Shown here: positions 40,026 to 49,300 of the stretch, one piece after another
Layout: the number at the start of each line of letters is the position of its first letter
Position numbering within the stretch: the stretch's first letter is position 1
Source: Streptomyces mirabilis
Lineage (GTDB): Bacteria > Actinomycetota > Actinomycetes > Streptomycetales > Streptomycetaceae
NCBI RefSeq assembly: GCF_039503195.1
Contig: NZ_JBCJKP010000001.1
Span: 10,044,001 to 10,108,000, forward strand
DNA length: 64,000 nucleotides
Direction: 5' to 3'
Notes under the pieces: model-generated
The model's input: only the letters and a program-made list of their open reading frames with translations
The model's database searches: none
What the model was told of the DNA's origin: nothing
Position numbers and translations under genes: made by a program

Positions 40026-40652
40026 ATGGCGAGGGCACGGATCGTGGATCCGGAGGAGGGGCCCAGGTCCAAGCGCGCGGCCATTCTCGTGGCCGCCGTG
40101 GAGCGGTTCGGGGAGGACGGCTACGAGAGCACGAAGTGGTCCGAGGTCGCCGACCGGGTCGGGATCGGGCAGACCGCCCTGTACCACTACTTCGAGTCCA
40201 AGGCCCACTGCCTGCTCACCATCATGCGCCTGGAACTCCAGCGCTCCCACGACATGTTCACGGAGGCGACGGCCGACGCGGTGGATCCCGTCGAGGAGCT
40301 GCGCGCGGCCGTTCGCTCGGCCTTCGCGGTCAGCGAGCAGGAGATTCGCCAGATGCGCATCCTGCAGGCCAACATGTCCCTGCTCGCCAATCCGCGCAAG
40401 TCCAAGCGCGAGGAGACCGAGCGCGTCGCGGCCCGGCAGCTGGTGCAGATGGTCGAGCGGGACTGGACGAACCTGCTGATGCGCGGCATGGCGAAGGGCG
40501 CCTTCCCGGTCCGGGACGCGCACACCCTCGGCCTCGCCGTCCTCGGCATGATCGTCAGTGTCTGGCGTTGGTACCGCCCGACCGGGGCGATCCCGCTCAC
40601 CGAGATCAGCGAGATGATCGAGGAGTGCGTGGTGCGCATGGTCGCCGGATAG
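40026..40652 (+). CDS. TetR-family transcriptional regulator (candidate regulator of the island)
   Basis: The protein has 208 aa, with GAGGGAGAG upstream of the ATG. The N-terminal HTH is typical: RSKRAAILVAAVERFGEDGYESTKWSEVADRVGIGQTALYHYFESKAHCL (helix 3 around residues 42-52). The C-terminal ligand domain is helical with Tyr/Trp residues (VWRWYRPTG). It lies centrally in the catabolic island and is the only regulator gene there, so it is the obvious candidate to bind the seven TGAACTCAGTTCAGTAA-type sites. Only a half-site (CTGAACTA, near 39905) is visible upstream of itself, together with the 17-bp repeats. Confidence 0.9.
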   Translation: MARARIVDPEEGPRSKRAAILVAAVERFGEDGYESTKWSEVADRVGIGQTALYHYFESKAHCLLTIMRLELQRSHDMFTEATADAVDPVEELRAAVRSAFAVSEQEIRQMRILQANMSLLANPRKSKREETERVAARQLVQMVERDWTNLLMRGMAKGAFPVRDAHTLGLAVLGMIVSVWRWYRPTGAIPLTEISEMIEECVVRMVAG

Positions 40653-40670
40653 TTCCGGACCTCCGGGTGC

Positions 40671-40696
40671 GTCCCGCCCCTTGTCGGGGTCGGGAC
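40671..40696 (+). terminator. Hairpin terminator after the TetR gene
   Basis: GTCCCGCCCC and GGGG-T-CGGGAC pair over 10 bp with a single bulged T and a TTGTC loop. It begins 18 nt after the stop codon and just before operator F. Confidence 0.65.
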
Positions 40697-40711
40697 ATCC
40701 GGATTACAGTC

Positions 40712-40728
40712 AAACTGAACTGAACTCA
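40712..40728 (-). promoter_or_regulatory. Regulon operator F
   Basis: The minus strand reads TGAGTTCAGTTCAGTTT, nearly identical to operator E. It lies 35 nt upstream of the first NTF2-like gene and so should control the operon 40764-44645 (or its first genes). Confidence 0.75.
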
Positions 40729-40763
40729 GGTTGTTTCTCGGCGCTGAGGGAGAGCGATCAGCA

Positions 40764-41114
40764 ATGGTGCTTCGCGACTACATGGCCAGAATGGACAGCC
40801 AGGAACCGGACAAGGTGCTGGAACTCCTGGAACCCGGCTTCCGATTCCTCATCGCCCTGCCCGGCGGGCAGCGCACGGGGGAGTCCCGCGAGGACTTCGC
40901 CGCGTACATCGCCGCTCGCGAGGCGGTGGACCGTACGCACGAGATCAGGCGGTACGCGACCGACGGCGACGTCGAGACGGCGTACGGCTTCGTGGTCGAG
41001 AAGGGCGTCACCACCGGCGCGTTCCTCTCCGCCGTGCGGCTGTCGCCCGACGGGCTCATGGCGCGCTACCAGTCCTTCTTCACCACCGACTTCGACCTCG
41101 TGGACCGGCCATGA
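40764..41114 (+). CDS. NTF2-fold (SnoaL-like) protein 1
   Basis: The protein has 116 aa, from the ATG at 40764 with GGGAGAG upstream. The cone-shaped NTF2/SnoaL fold is suggested by LRDYMARMDSQEPDKVLELLEPGFRFLIALP and the later beta-strands (YGFVVEKG, FLSAVRLSPDGLMARYQSFF). Members include ketosteroid isomerases, polyketide cyclases and limonene-epoxide hydrolases. It overlaps by 4 nt with a second protein of the same fold, and the two may form a heterodimer. Substrate unknown. Confidence 0.75.
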   Translation: MVLRDYMARMDSQEPDKVLELLEPGFRFLIALPGGQRTGESREDFAAYIAAREAVDRTHEIRRYATDGDVETAYGFVVEKGVTTGAFLSAVRLSPDGLMARYQSFFTTDFDLVDRP

Positions 41115-41485
41115 CCACACAGTCCACCGCCTCTTTCCTGACCACCTGGTTCGCGATCCTGGACAGCGCCGACGCCGACCGGATCCTCGACATGATCAGC
41201 GAGGACTTCTCGTTCTCCATCCTCTTCTCCACCGGCGGCGACGGCGCCACCGACTTCCACGGCGGCCGGCCCGAACTGGAGGGCTACCTCGACCAGCGCG
41301 AGGTGGGCGTCCGCACCCACCATGTACTGGCCGCGAGCACCGTCGGCGGGGACGAGCTGTTCCTCGGCGAGGTACGGCGCCTCGGCGAGCGGGAGGCGAG
41401 CTTCGTGGCCTCGGCGCGGCTCGACGGCTCGGGCCGGGTGCGGCGGTTGCTCATCGGGCGTTCGCCCGCAGTGTTGTTCACCTGA
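41111..41485 (+). CDS. NTF2-fold (SnoaL-like) protein 2
   Basis: The protein has 124 aa, starting in an ATGA overlap. It has the same layout as its neighbour (FLTTWFAILDSADADRILDMISEDFSFSILF, then beta-strands ELFLGEVRRLGEREASFVASARLDGSGRVRRLL), but low direct identity. Its role may be isomerisation, dehydration or hydrolysis of a cyclic intermediate, with the twin protein. Confidence 0.75.
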   Translation: MTTQSTASFLTTWFAILDSADADRILDMISEDFSFSILFSTGGDGATDFHGGRPELEGYLDQREVGVRTHHVLAASTVGGDELFLGEVRRLGEREASFVASARLDGSGRVRRLLIGRSPAVLFT

Positions 41486-41495
41486 GGAGGGCGCG

Positions 41496-41816
41496 ATGTA
41501 CAACCTCGTCCTGCTGGCCGCACGGCCGCCCGACTGGACCCATGAGCGGTTCATCGGCTGGTGGCGCGGCGAGCACGCCGAACTCACCCGCCGACTGCCC
41601 GGACTGAGGTCCTGGCGGCACACCGACCTCGACGCGGCGCTCGAACCGCGTTCGGAGGGCTGGGACGGCCTCTCCGTCCTCGGTTTCGACACCCCCGAGG
41701 ACCTGCGCAAGGCCCTCGACAGCCCCGAATGGGCGGCCGCCGTCGCCCAGGTCGGCGACATGCGGGGACGCCGTATCGCCGTCATGGGCGGCGAGCGGGA
41801 GATGTACGCGGGCTGA
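41496..41816 (+). CDS. EthD-domain-like small protein
   Basis: The protein has 106 aa, from the ATG at 41496 with GGAGG upstream. The dimeric ferredoxin-like alpha/beta-barrel (EthD) pattern is recognisable: YNLVLLAARPPDWTHERFIGWWRGEHAELTRRLPGLRSW, WDGLSVLGFDTPEDLRKALDSPEWAAAVAQVGDM. EthD-type proteins accompany catabolic operons for ethers and lactone/cyclic compounds; the biochemical role is often unclear. Its position next to the NTF2 pair suggests a role in the same step. Confidence 0.75.
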   Translation: MYNLVLLAARPPDWTHERFIGWWRGEHAELTRRLPGLRSWRHTDLDAALEPRSEGWDGLSVLGFDTPEDLRKALDSPEWAAAVAQVGDMRGRRIAVMGGEREMYAG

Positions 41817-41910
41817 GCACGCCCCGGCTGCCGTCCGCGGGCCGAACACGGGCCTGACACGGGCGGGACAACGGGGCTCCACCACCCTTCGCGAAAAGGC
41901 GGGGAAGCGG

Positions 41911-43593
41911 ATGCGACAGACAGTACGGGAGTTCTACGAGCGGGCCGAGCGCGCCGACTTCACGGCCGTCGTCGACGACCACGGCCGGCACACCGCGCGC
42001 GACCTCCTGGACCGCGCGGCCGAGCTGGCCGAGGCGATGACACCGGACGGCACGCCGGGCGGGACGGTGCTGCTGCAGGCCGACAACTCGTGGCGCACCG
42101 TCGCGGCGACCCTCGCCGCCGGGATGACCGGCGGGGTCCTGGCCCTCGTCAACCGGCACACGACGCGGGCGGAGTTCGCCGCCGCCCTGGAGGACATCCG
42201 TCCGGACGCGGTGATCGCCGAGCCCTCCGCCCTCGACGAGTGGCACGCGCCGGGCAGCGGCACCCCGCCCCTGCCCGGCGCACGGCCCGCCGAGGCGCTG
42301 GACGGCTGGACGGTCCTCGCGGGCCGCGGCCCGCGAGACGTCTCCCGCTGGTCGGGCGGCACCCTCATCGGCCTCACCTCCGGCTCCACCGGACGGCCCA
42401 AGGGGGTCGTCCAGTCCGAGAGCGCGCTGCGGTACGCGTGCACGTGCACCATCGATGTCAACGGGCTGCGCGACGGGGACGCGGTGGCCGCCGTCGTCCC
42501 GCTCTCCTCGACCGCCGCCTACTGTTTCGGGGTCTGCCTCGCCCTCATGCTCGGCGGACCGCTCGTGCTGAGCGGCCGCTGGGACCGCGAACAGGCGCTC
42601 GCGCGGATGGCCGCCCACGACGTCCGGTGGACCATGTGCGTCCCGACGATGGCCCTCCAGATGGGCTCCGCGGCGGCCGGATCACGCGTCCTCGACGGGG
42701 TCCGCTCGATCACTGTCGGCGGCGGCCCCATGGACCGCGGGGCTCTCGCCCGCGCCGAACGTTCCCTCGGCACCCGGATCCTGCGGGTCTTCGGCATGTC
42801 CGAGTGTCTCGGGCACACCTCGCCGCGGCCCGACGACCCCGAGGAGATCCGGCTGGGCCGCGACGGCCGCCCGTTCCCCGGCACCGAACTGCGCGCCGTG
42901 GACGCCGACGGCACCGCCCTGGGGCCGGGCCGGACCGGGCGCGCCCAGGTCCAGGGGCCCTCGCTCTTCCTCGGTTACGCCCACGACGGCAAGGTCGAGT
43001 CGCCGGTCCTGACCCCGGACGGCTTCTTCCCCACCGGTGATCTGCTCATGACCGGCGACGACGGCACGGTCACCGTGATGGGCCGGGAGAAGGACGTCAT
43101 CATCCGCGGCGGCCGCAATCTCGACGTCACGGAGATCGAGCGTGCCGTCGCCAGCCATCCGGGAGTCGCCCGGGTCTGCGTGGCACCCGTACCGGACCCG
43201 CTGCTCGGCGAACGTGCCGCCGTTCTCGTCGTGGCGGAGGCGGAGGGGGAGGCGGGGACGCACGGAGAGGGAGACGGCATCGGAGGCGGCGCCGGCGTCG
43301 GACTGGACGAGATCACCGAACACCTCGAGCGCACCGGCCTGTCCAAGGCCAAGTGGCCCGAATTCGCCTTCTTCGTCAGCGAGTTGCCGCAGACCACCGT
43401 CGGCAAGCTCGACCGGTCCGCAGCCCGCAGACTCGCCCACGAACTGCACGCGCGGCTCGACGCGCATCAGGAACCACACCGACTCACGGATCGCGAACCA
43501 CATCGGCGAGCGGATCAGGAACGGCACGGACGACCGGATCAGGAACAGCACGGACAACCGGATCACGAACAGCACCGGCAAGGAGATGCATGA
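41911..43593 (+). CDS. Acyl-CoA ligase (class I adenylate-forming) with repetitive C-terminal tail
   Basis: The protein has 560 aa. Adenylation motifs: P-loop LIGLTSGSTGRPKGVVQSE (residues about 150-168), the FGMSECLGHTS block, and the hinge/A8 region PTGDLLMTGDDGTVTVMGREKDVIIRGG; the A10 lysine is in PQTTVGKLDRSAARR. It probably activates the imported carboxylic acid with CoA, the first pathway step. Two oddities are seen. Near residues 445-465 there is a Gly/Glu-rich insert (AEAEGEAGTHGEGDG). After the A10 region come five tandem eight-residue repeats of the type xDxExHxx. The last gene of the operon starts in its stop codon. Confidence 0.88.
   Translation: MRQTVREFYERAERADFTAVVDDHGRHTARDLLDRAAELAEAMTPDGTPGGTVLLQADNSWRTVAATLAAGMTGGVLALVNRHTTRAEFAAALEDIRPDAVIAEPSALDEWHAPGSGTPPLPGARPAEALDGWTVLAGRGPRDVSRWSGGTLIGLTSGSTGRPKGVVQSESALRYACTCTIDVNGLRDGDAVAAVVPLSSTAAYCFGVCLALMLGGPLVLSGRWDREQALARMAAHDVRWTMCVPTMALQMGSAAAGSRVLDGVRSITVGGGPMDRGALARAERSLGTRILRVFGMSECLGHTSPRPDDPEEIRLGRDGRPFPGTELRAVDADGTALGPGRTGRAQVQGPSLFLGYAHDGKVESPVLTPDGFFPTGDLLMTGDDGTVTVMGREKDVIIRGGRNLDVTEIERAVASHPGVARVCVAPVPDPLLGERAAVLVVAEAEGEAGTHGEGDGIGGGAGVGLDEITEHLERTGLSKAKWPEFAFFVSELPQTTVGKLDRSAARRLAHELHARLDAHQEPHRLTDREPHRRADQERHGRPDQEQHGQPDHEQHRQGDA
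43463..43582 (+). repeat. Five 24-bp tandem repeats encoding an octapeptide repeat
   Basis: Units of 24 bp start at 43463, 43487, 43511, 43535 and 43559 (the third is CGGATCAGGAACGGCACGGA followed by CGAC). They encode variants of DQEQHGQP, for example TDREPHRR, ADQERHGR, PDQEQHGQ and PDHEQHRQ. The reading frame is kept, giving a His/Gln-rich charged tail on the ligase. Confidence 0.9.
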
Positions 43594-44645
43594 CCACCCC
43601 CACGGCTCACACCGCCCGCTTCGACCGAGGCCGCTGGGCGGACGCCGGAGCCGAGACCGTACGAGCCGGCGTTCACCGCATCCCGCTTCCGCTGCCGGAC
43701 GACGGGCTGCGGGCCGTCAACGTGTACGCGCTGGAAGGGCTGACGGAGGGGCTGGTCCTGATCGACGGGGGATGGTCGATCCCCGAGTCCCGCAAGGCGC
43801 TGGAGGACGCGCTGGCCACCATCGGCCACGACCTCGGCGAGATCAGCGATGTCCTGGTCACCCACATCCACCGGGACCACTACACCCAGGCCGTCGAACT
43901 GCGCAGGCTGCTCGGCTCCCGGGTCCACCTCGGCTCGGGCGAGCGACGCAGCCTGGAACTGCTCGGAGAGACGGGCACGGACCGGCCGTCCGGCTCGCTG
44001 CACACGCTGCGCCGGGCCGGGGCCCACGAACTCGCCGAGCGGGTGGCCGCGATGGACCACGGCGGCTTCGACCCGAGCGTGTGGGAGGCTCCGGACCGCT
44101 GGCTGGAGGACGAGGAACTCCGCTTCACCGACACGCGGTTGCGGGTCGTCCCGACGCCGGGACACACCCGGGGACATGTCGTCTACCTCGACGAGGCGCG
44201 CGGGCTGCTCTTCTCCGGGGACCACGTGCTGCCGCACATCACCCCGTCCATCGGCTTCGAACTCGGCCCCACCGCACTGCCGTTGGGCGACTACCTCGAC
44301 TCGCTGCGCCTCCTGACCACCCTCGCCGACGCCCGGCTCCTGCCCGCCCACGGCCCGGTCGGCCCCAGCGTCCACACGCGCGTCGGTGAGCTGCTCGACC
44401 ACCACGACGACCGACTCGCCCAGGCCCTGGCCGTCCTCGGCGACCGCACGCTCACGGCCTACACGGTGGCCCAGGAGCTGGGGTGGACCCGGCGGCAGCT
44501 GCCCTTCGCGGACCTCGGCGCCTTCAACCAGATGCTCGCCGTGAACGAGACGGCCGCACACCTGGACGTTCTGGTGGCCCGCGGCCGGGTCGCGCGCACG
44601 GAGACCGAGGGCGTCCTGCGCTACACCGCCGCCGTGATGTCGTAG
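43590..44645 (+). CDS. MBL-fold hydrolase with LACTB2-like winged-helix tail
   Basis: The protein has 351 aa, starting in an ATGA overlap with AAGGAG. The zinc motif THIHRDHYTQ has His92, His94, Asp96 and His97; further ligands are in PTPGHTRGHVVYLDEARGLLFSGDHVLPH. The C-terminal 80 residues (LLDHHDDRLAQALAVLGDRTLTAYTVAQELG...) resemble the winged-helix end of LACTB2-type hydrolases. It may hydrolyse a thioester, lactone or other ester of the pathway. Last gene of the F-controlled operon; the next gene is convergent 18 nt away. Confidence 0.85.
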   Translation: MTTPTAHTARFDRGRWADAGAETVRAGVHRIPLPLPDDGLRAVNVYALEGLTEGLVLIDGGWSIPESRKALEDALATIGHDLGEISDVLVTHIHRDHYTQAVELRRLLGSRVHLGSGERRSLELLGETGTDRPSGSLHTLRRAGAHELAERVAAMDHGGFDPSVWEAPDRWLEDEELRFTDTRLRVVPTPGHTRGHVVYLDEARGLLFSGDHVLPHITPSIGFELGPTALPLGDYLDSLRLLTTLADARLLPAHGPVGPSVHTRVGELLDHHDDRLAQALAVLGDRTLTAYTVAQELGWTRRQLPFADLGAFNQMLAVNETAAHLDVLVARGRVARTETEGVLRYTAAVMS

Positions 44646-44663
44646 CCCAGGCCCCCGGCCCGC

Positions 44664-45413
44664 TCAGCGCGCCGTCCAGCCTCCGTCGACGTACAGCTCC
44701 GAACCCGTCATGAAGCTCGCGTCGTCGGAGGCGAGGAACGCGACCGCGGCCGCCACCTCGTCGGGTGTGCCGAGCCGGCCGAGCGGGGTGCCGTCGAGCA
44801 TCGCGGTCAACCGGGGCGTACCGCGCCACAGTTCACGGGAGCGGGGCGTCTCGATGAAGCCGGGGTGCAGCGAGTTGACACGCACGCCCCGCCGCGCCCA
44901 GTGCAGCGCGGCGTTCTTGGTCATCAGACGGACCGCGCCCTTGGCCGCGTGGTACGAGAACTGGGCGCCGAACCCGCCCACCGTGCCGAAGATCGACGCG
45001 ACGTTGACGACGGAGCCGCCCCCGGAGCGCTCGATGGCCGCGCCGCCGTGCTTCATACCGAGCCAGACGCCGGTCTGGGTGACCGCGAGCACCTGGTCCC
45101 AGGTCTCCTTGGTCTCCGTCTCCACGGTGCCCATCGCGGCGATCCCCGCGTTGTTGACCAGTACGGCCAGCCCGCCGAGCGCGGCCGTCGCCCTGGCGAC
45201 GACCTCCTGCCAGGCCGACTCGTCCGAGACGTTCAGAGCAAGGCCCAGGGCGCCGCCCCCGACCTCCTCGGCGAGCTTCTCGCATCGGTCGGCGTCCAGA
45301 TCGGTCACCACGACCGCGGCGCCCTCGGCCGCGAGTCGCCGGACGACCGCCTCGCCGATGCCTCCGGTGGCGCCGGTCACCAGCGCCACCCTCCCGGCCA
45401 GTCTCGCTTCCAT
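44664..45413 (-). CDS. Short-chain dehydrogenase/reductase
   Basis: The protein has 249 aa, from the ATG at 45413 (GGGAGTG upstream). It has LVTGATGGIGEAVVRRLAAEG, VVVTDLDADRCE, LVNNAGIAAMGTV, NVASIFGTVGG and FSYHAAKGAVRLMTKN; it ends with ELYVDGGWTAR. The catalytic Tyr-x3-Lys is intact. It is downstream of the frameshifted SDR on the same strand (23 nt), in an operon behind operator G. Confidence 0.88.
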   Translation of the reverse strand: MEARLAGRVALVTGATGGIGEAVVRRLAAEGAAVVVTDLDADRCEKLAEEVGGGALGLALNVSDESAWQEVVARATAALGGLAVLVNNAGIAAMGTVETETKETWDQVLAVTQTGVWLGMKHGGAAIERSGGGSVVNVASIFGTVGGFGAQFSYHAAKGAVRLMTKNAALHWARRGVRVNSLHPGFIETPRSRELWRGTPRLTAMLDGTPLGRLGTPDEVAAAVAFLASDDASFMTGSELYVDGGWTAR

Positions 45414-45436
45414 CGCGACCACTCCCGTTTCCGTCG

Positions 45437-46187
45437 TCAGCCCTTGACGCCGCGCCAGGCGAGCGCGCCGCCGTCGATCACGTACGCGGCACCCGTGATG
45501 AACGCCGCGCTGTCGGACGCCAGGAAGCAGGCCAGCCGCGCCACCTCCTCCGGGCGCCCCAGCCGGTCCACCCACTGCGGTGCGGTCAAACTCCGTGCCA
45601 GAGGCGTGTCGATCACTCCGGGGCAGAAGCAGTTGCGGCGCACCGGGGCGAGATCGACGGCGGTGACCTTGGTGAGATGGATGACCGCGGCCTTGGTGAC
45701 CCCGTAGGCGGGGGAGTCGGGGAAGCCGACGAGGCCCGAGACGGACGCGGCGTTGACGATGGCGGGGCCGTGCGGTGAGCGGCGCAGATACGGCGCCGCG
45801 AACTTGGTCGTCAGCCACGCGGCCTTGAGATTGACCTCGTAGACCGCGTCCCAGACCTCCTCGGAGAGCGAGTCGACGGCGCGGTCGTGGTCCGTCGTGA
45901 CCGTGCTCTCGATCACCCCGGCGTTGTTGACCAGCACGTCCAGTCCGTCGAACCGCTCCGCCGCACGCGTCTCGATGTCGTCGCGGACCCGCAGATCGCA
46001 GACGATCACCTCGGACTTCGCCTCGGCGGCGCGTACCGACTCGGCCGTAAAAGCGGCGGTGCGCGCTCCGGTCGGCGACGGTCACCGCCGACGCCCCCTG
46101 GCGGGCCATCTCCACGGCGATGGCCCGCCCGATGCCCTGGCCCGCGCCGGTGACGAGGGCGGCCTTGCCACCGAGCGAATCCAGCAT
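45437..46187 (-). pseudogene. Short-chain dehydrogenase/reductase, frameshifted
   Basis: The N-terminal part starts at the ATG at 46187 (GGGAG upstream): LDSLGGKAALVTGAGQGIGRAIAVEMARQGASAVTVADRSA. It then loses frame near 46053-46066. The rest continues in another frame: TAAFTAESVRAAEAKSEVIVCDL, LVNNAGVIESTV, PAYGVTKAAVIHLTKVTA, to the end at 45437. The total is 751 nt; restoring two bases near GCG-CACC (for example a GA) would give a normal 250-aa SDR. All motifs are otherwise intact, so the lesion is recent or a base error. It is the first gene behind operator G. Confidence 0.85.
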
Positions 46188-46218
46188 GCGGTCTGCTCCC
46201 GTCCGTGGCACGAGACAT

Positions 46219-46235
46219 TTACTGAACCAACTTCA
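46219..46235 (-). promoter_or_regulatory. Regulon operator G
   Basis: The minus strand reads TGAAGTTGGTTCAGTAA, with a second half-site TGAACTGAAG overlapping, so the right arm GTTCAGTAA is kept. It lies 32 nt upstream of the frameshifted SDR and marks the right edge of the regulon. Confidence 0.7.
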
Positions 46236-46374
46236 GTTCAGAGAGGAGTCTAGGTCGGCGGTGAGGCGGCGACAAGAGGTGCGTCGGGAGGAGGGCCTTC
46301 CGTGCGGGAGGTGCCCGTTTGGCGTGAAGGGCGCTGTTGCTCCCGGGCTTTGGGATGAGTAAGGGTTCTCTGTC

Positions 46375-49300
46375 ATGGAACGTGACCGGAGCTCCGAAGC
46401 CTTCCCCACCTCCCGTCCCTCCCCGCTTTCCCCGCGCTCGCTTCTCTCTCGTCCTTCCCGTCGTCAACTCCTCGCCGCGGCAGGCGTCGCGGGTGTCGTG
46501 GGCGTTTCCTCCACCGCCCGCAGCGCCGTTCCGGCCGCGGCGAGCGGTCGCGCCGCGCTCTCCCTGTCGTTCTCGGAGGCCACCAACGGCGCGGCCACGC
46601 TCTCGCCGGCAGGTGACGGGCTGATCGTCGAGATCCAGCATGTGCTGTGGTCGCTCCCACGTACCGGCGGCCGTGCCGTGCCCCTCACCCCGGCCGGCCT
46701 CGAACCCGACCGGCCCACACACTCCCCGGACGGCCAGCTCATCGCGTTCTGCGCGTACCAGGGCGGTGGCTACCACCTGTGGACCATGCGCCCCGACGGC
46801 TCGGACGTACGGCAGCGCACCGACGGCCCCTGGGACGATCGCGCCCCGGCCTGGTCCCCGGACGGCACCCGGATCGCCTTCGCCTCCGAGCGGGGCGGCG
46901 ACCCGGTCGAGGGCAGCCCGTACCGCATCCACGTCCTGGACCTGGCAAACGGCGAACTGACCCGCGTCACCGGGCTCACCGGTCAGGACAGACCCTTGCA
47001 GGACGGCCCCTGGGAGGACTTCGACCCCACCTGGTCGCCGGACGGCAGGCGCGTCCTCTTCGTCCGCGCGAAGGCCGTCTCCCTGCCCACGGGGCCCGGC
47101 CTCGAAGCCCGCACCATCGCCGCGGTACCGGCCGGCGCCGCGGGCCCGGTCGTCGTCGAGCACACGGAGACCACGGCCGCGCAGGTCATGACCCCGGCCC
47201 TCGCCCCCGACGGCCGCCGCCTCGCGTACCTGCGCGTCACCGCTGCCCCGAGCGCCTCCTGCGCCCTCGTCGTCGACGGCACGCCCGTCGCGCTCGCCGG
47301 AGACCTCGCACCCGTGCCGCCACGCTGGACCCCGGCGGGGGAACTGCTCCTCACCGTGGACGGCCACTTCACCCTCGTACGACCGGAGAAGCCGGCGCGG
47401 ACCGAGCCGATCCCCTTCGAGGGCGAACTGCCGGTGGACCGGCCGCGGTACCGGACCAAGGACTACGACCTCGGCGAGGAGCGGGTGCGCCCGGTGCGGG
47501 GCATCCACCTGCCCGCGCTGTCCCCCGACGGACGGCACATCGCCTTCGCCGCCCTCAACTCGCTCTGGCTGGCCGGAATCTCGGGCGGGCGCCCGCCCGA
47601 GCGACTGCGGAAGTCCGGACCGACCCGCTATCTGCTCGCACCGGTCTGGGCACGCGACGGACGGTCCCTCGTGTACGCCGACGACCGCGACGGACTGCTC
47701 GGCGTGTACCGGCGCGATCTCGCCACCGGCGAGGAGACCGCGCTCGCCACGGGCGGGCGGGTCCATCCCGCGCTCTCGCCCGACGGGAAGCGGCTCGCCT
47801 GTCTCGACATGACCGGAAGGCTCGTCCTGCGCGATCTGGGCAGCGGTGCGGAACGCGTCCTGGTGACCCCGCTCGGCGGCGGCGGGCTGCCCGGACGCCC
47901 CAGTTGGTCGCCCGACGGCAGATACCTCGCGCTGTGCGACCGCAACCGCCTCAACCTCCGCTTCCGCGAGGGCTACAACGTCATCAGGATCGTCGACACC
48001 ACGACCGGCACCGACCGCCTCCACGCCGTCGCACCCCACGTCTGCATCGCCGACCGCTACGACTCCGGACCCGTCTGGTCACCCGACGGACGCTGGATGG
48101 CGGTCGTCGTCGAGTCCGCGCTGTGCGTGCTGCCCGTCGCCCCCGACGGCACCCCGACCGGCGCCCCGCGCACCCTCGCCAGCGAACCCGCCGACCACCC
48201 CTCCTGGTCCGGCGACTCGAAAACTCTCCTGTACCTCTCGGCGGGCAGCCTGCGGCTCATCGGCATCGACGGGCACGACCGCCGCACCGTCCGGGTCCCG
48301 CTCGACCAGCACCGGACCGCCCCCGCCGACACGGTGGTGCACGCCGGGCGCCTGTGGGACGGCACCGGCGAGTCGGTCAGGGACGACGTGGACATCGTCG
48401 TACGCGGCGGACGCGTCGCCGAAGTCGCGCCGCACCGGGCCCGCGGCCGAGGCGCCCTCCGCAGGATCGACGCCTCGAACCGCACCGTGATCCCCGGGCT
48501 GTGGGACACCCACACCCACCCCTGGCAGAGCACGTATGGAGGCCGCCAGACCGTCGGTCAACTGACCTACGGGATCACGACGGCCGTCTCCCTGGGCGGA
48601 TTCGCCTACGAGCAGGCCCGCATCCGCGAGGCGGTGGCCGTCGGTCAGCTCGCCGGACCCCGCCTGCTGACCACCGGCGAACTGCTCGACGGCTCGCGGG
48701 TCGCCTACAGCATGGGGCGCGCCCACCGCACGAGGGACGGTCTGCGCAGGTCGCTGGAGCGGGGTGCGGCCCTGGACTGGGACTTCGTCAAGACCTACGT
48801 GCGAGCGCCGAGTTGGGTGATGGAGGAAGCGGCGCGATTCGCGCACGAACGGCTCGGGGTGCGCTCGGGGAGCCATCTCCTGTCACCAGGCGTCCAGAGC
48901 GGACAGGACCTGACGACCCATCTGCTGGCCACTCAGCGCGGGGAGTTCGGTCACGCGGTGAGCGCCACCGGACGGGCCTACGAGGACGTCGTGGAGATCT
49001 ACACCGGGCAGGGCGCCAACTTCGCCCTCGTCGCCACGCCGTTCACCTCCGCGCCGCTGCTCGGCGCCGATCCGGGGCTCGCCGACGACACCCGCGTCAC
49101 CGTCGTCATGCCCCCGTGGGACTCCGCCGCCGTACGGCGGTCCGCGGGCGTGCCGCCCACCGCGGCCCAACTGGCCACCCTGCTCACCGAGACGGACGTA
49201 TACCGGCGGGTACTGGCCGCGGGCGGTCTCGTCGCGCTCGGCACGGACCAGCCGCTGGTACCGGTCGGGCTCTCCCTGCACCTGGCTCTGCGGGCCCTGC

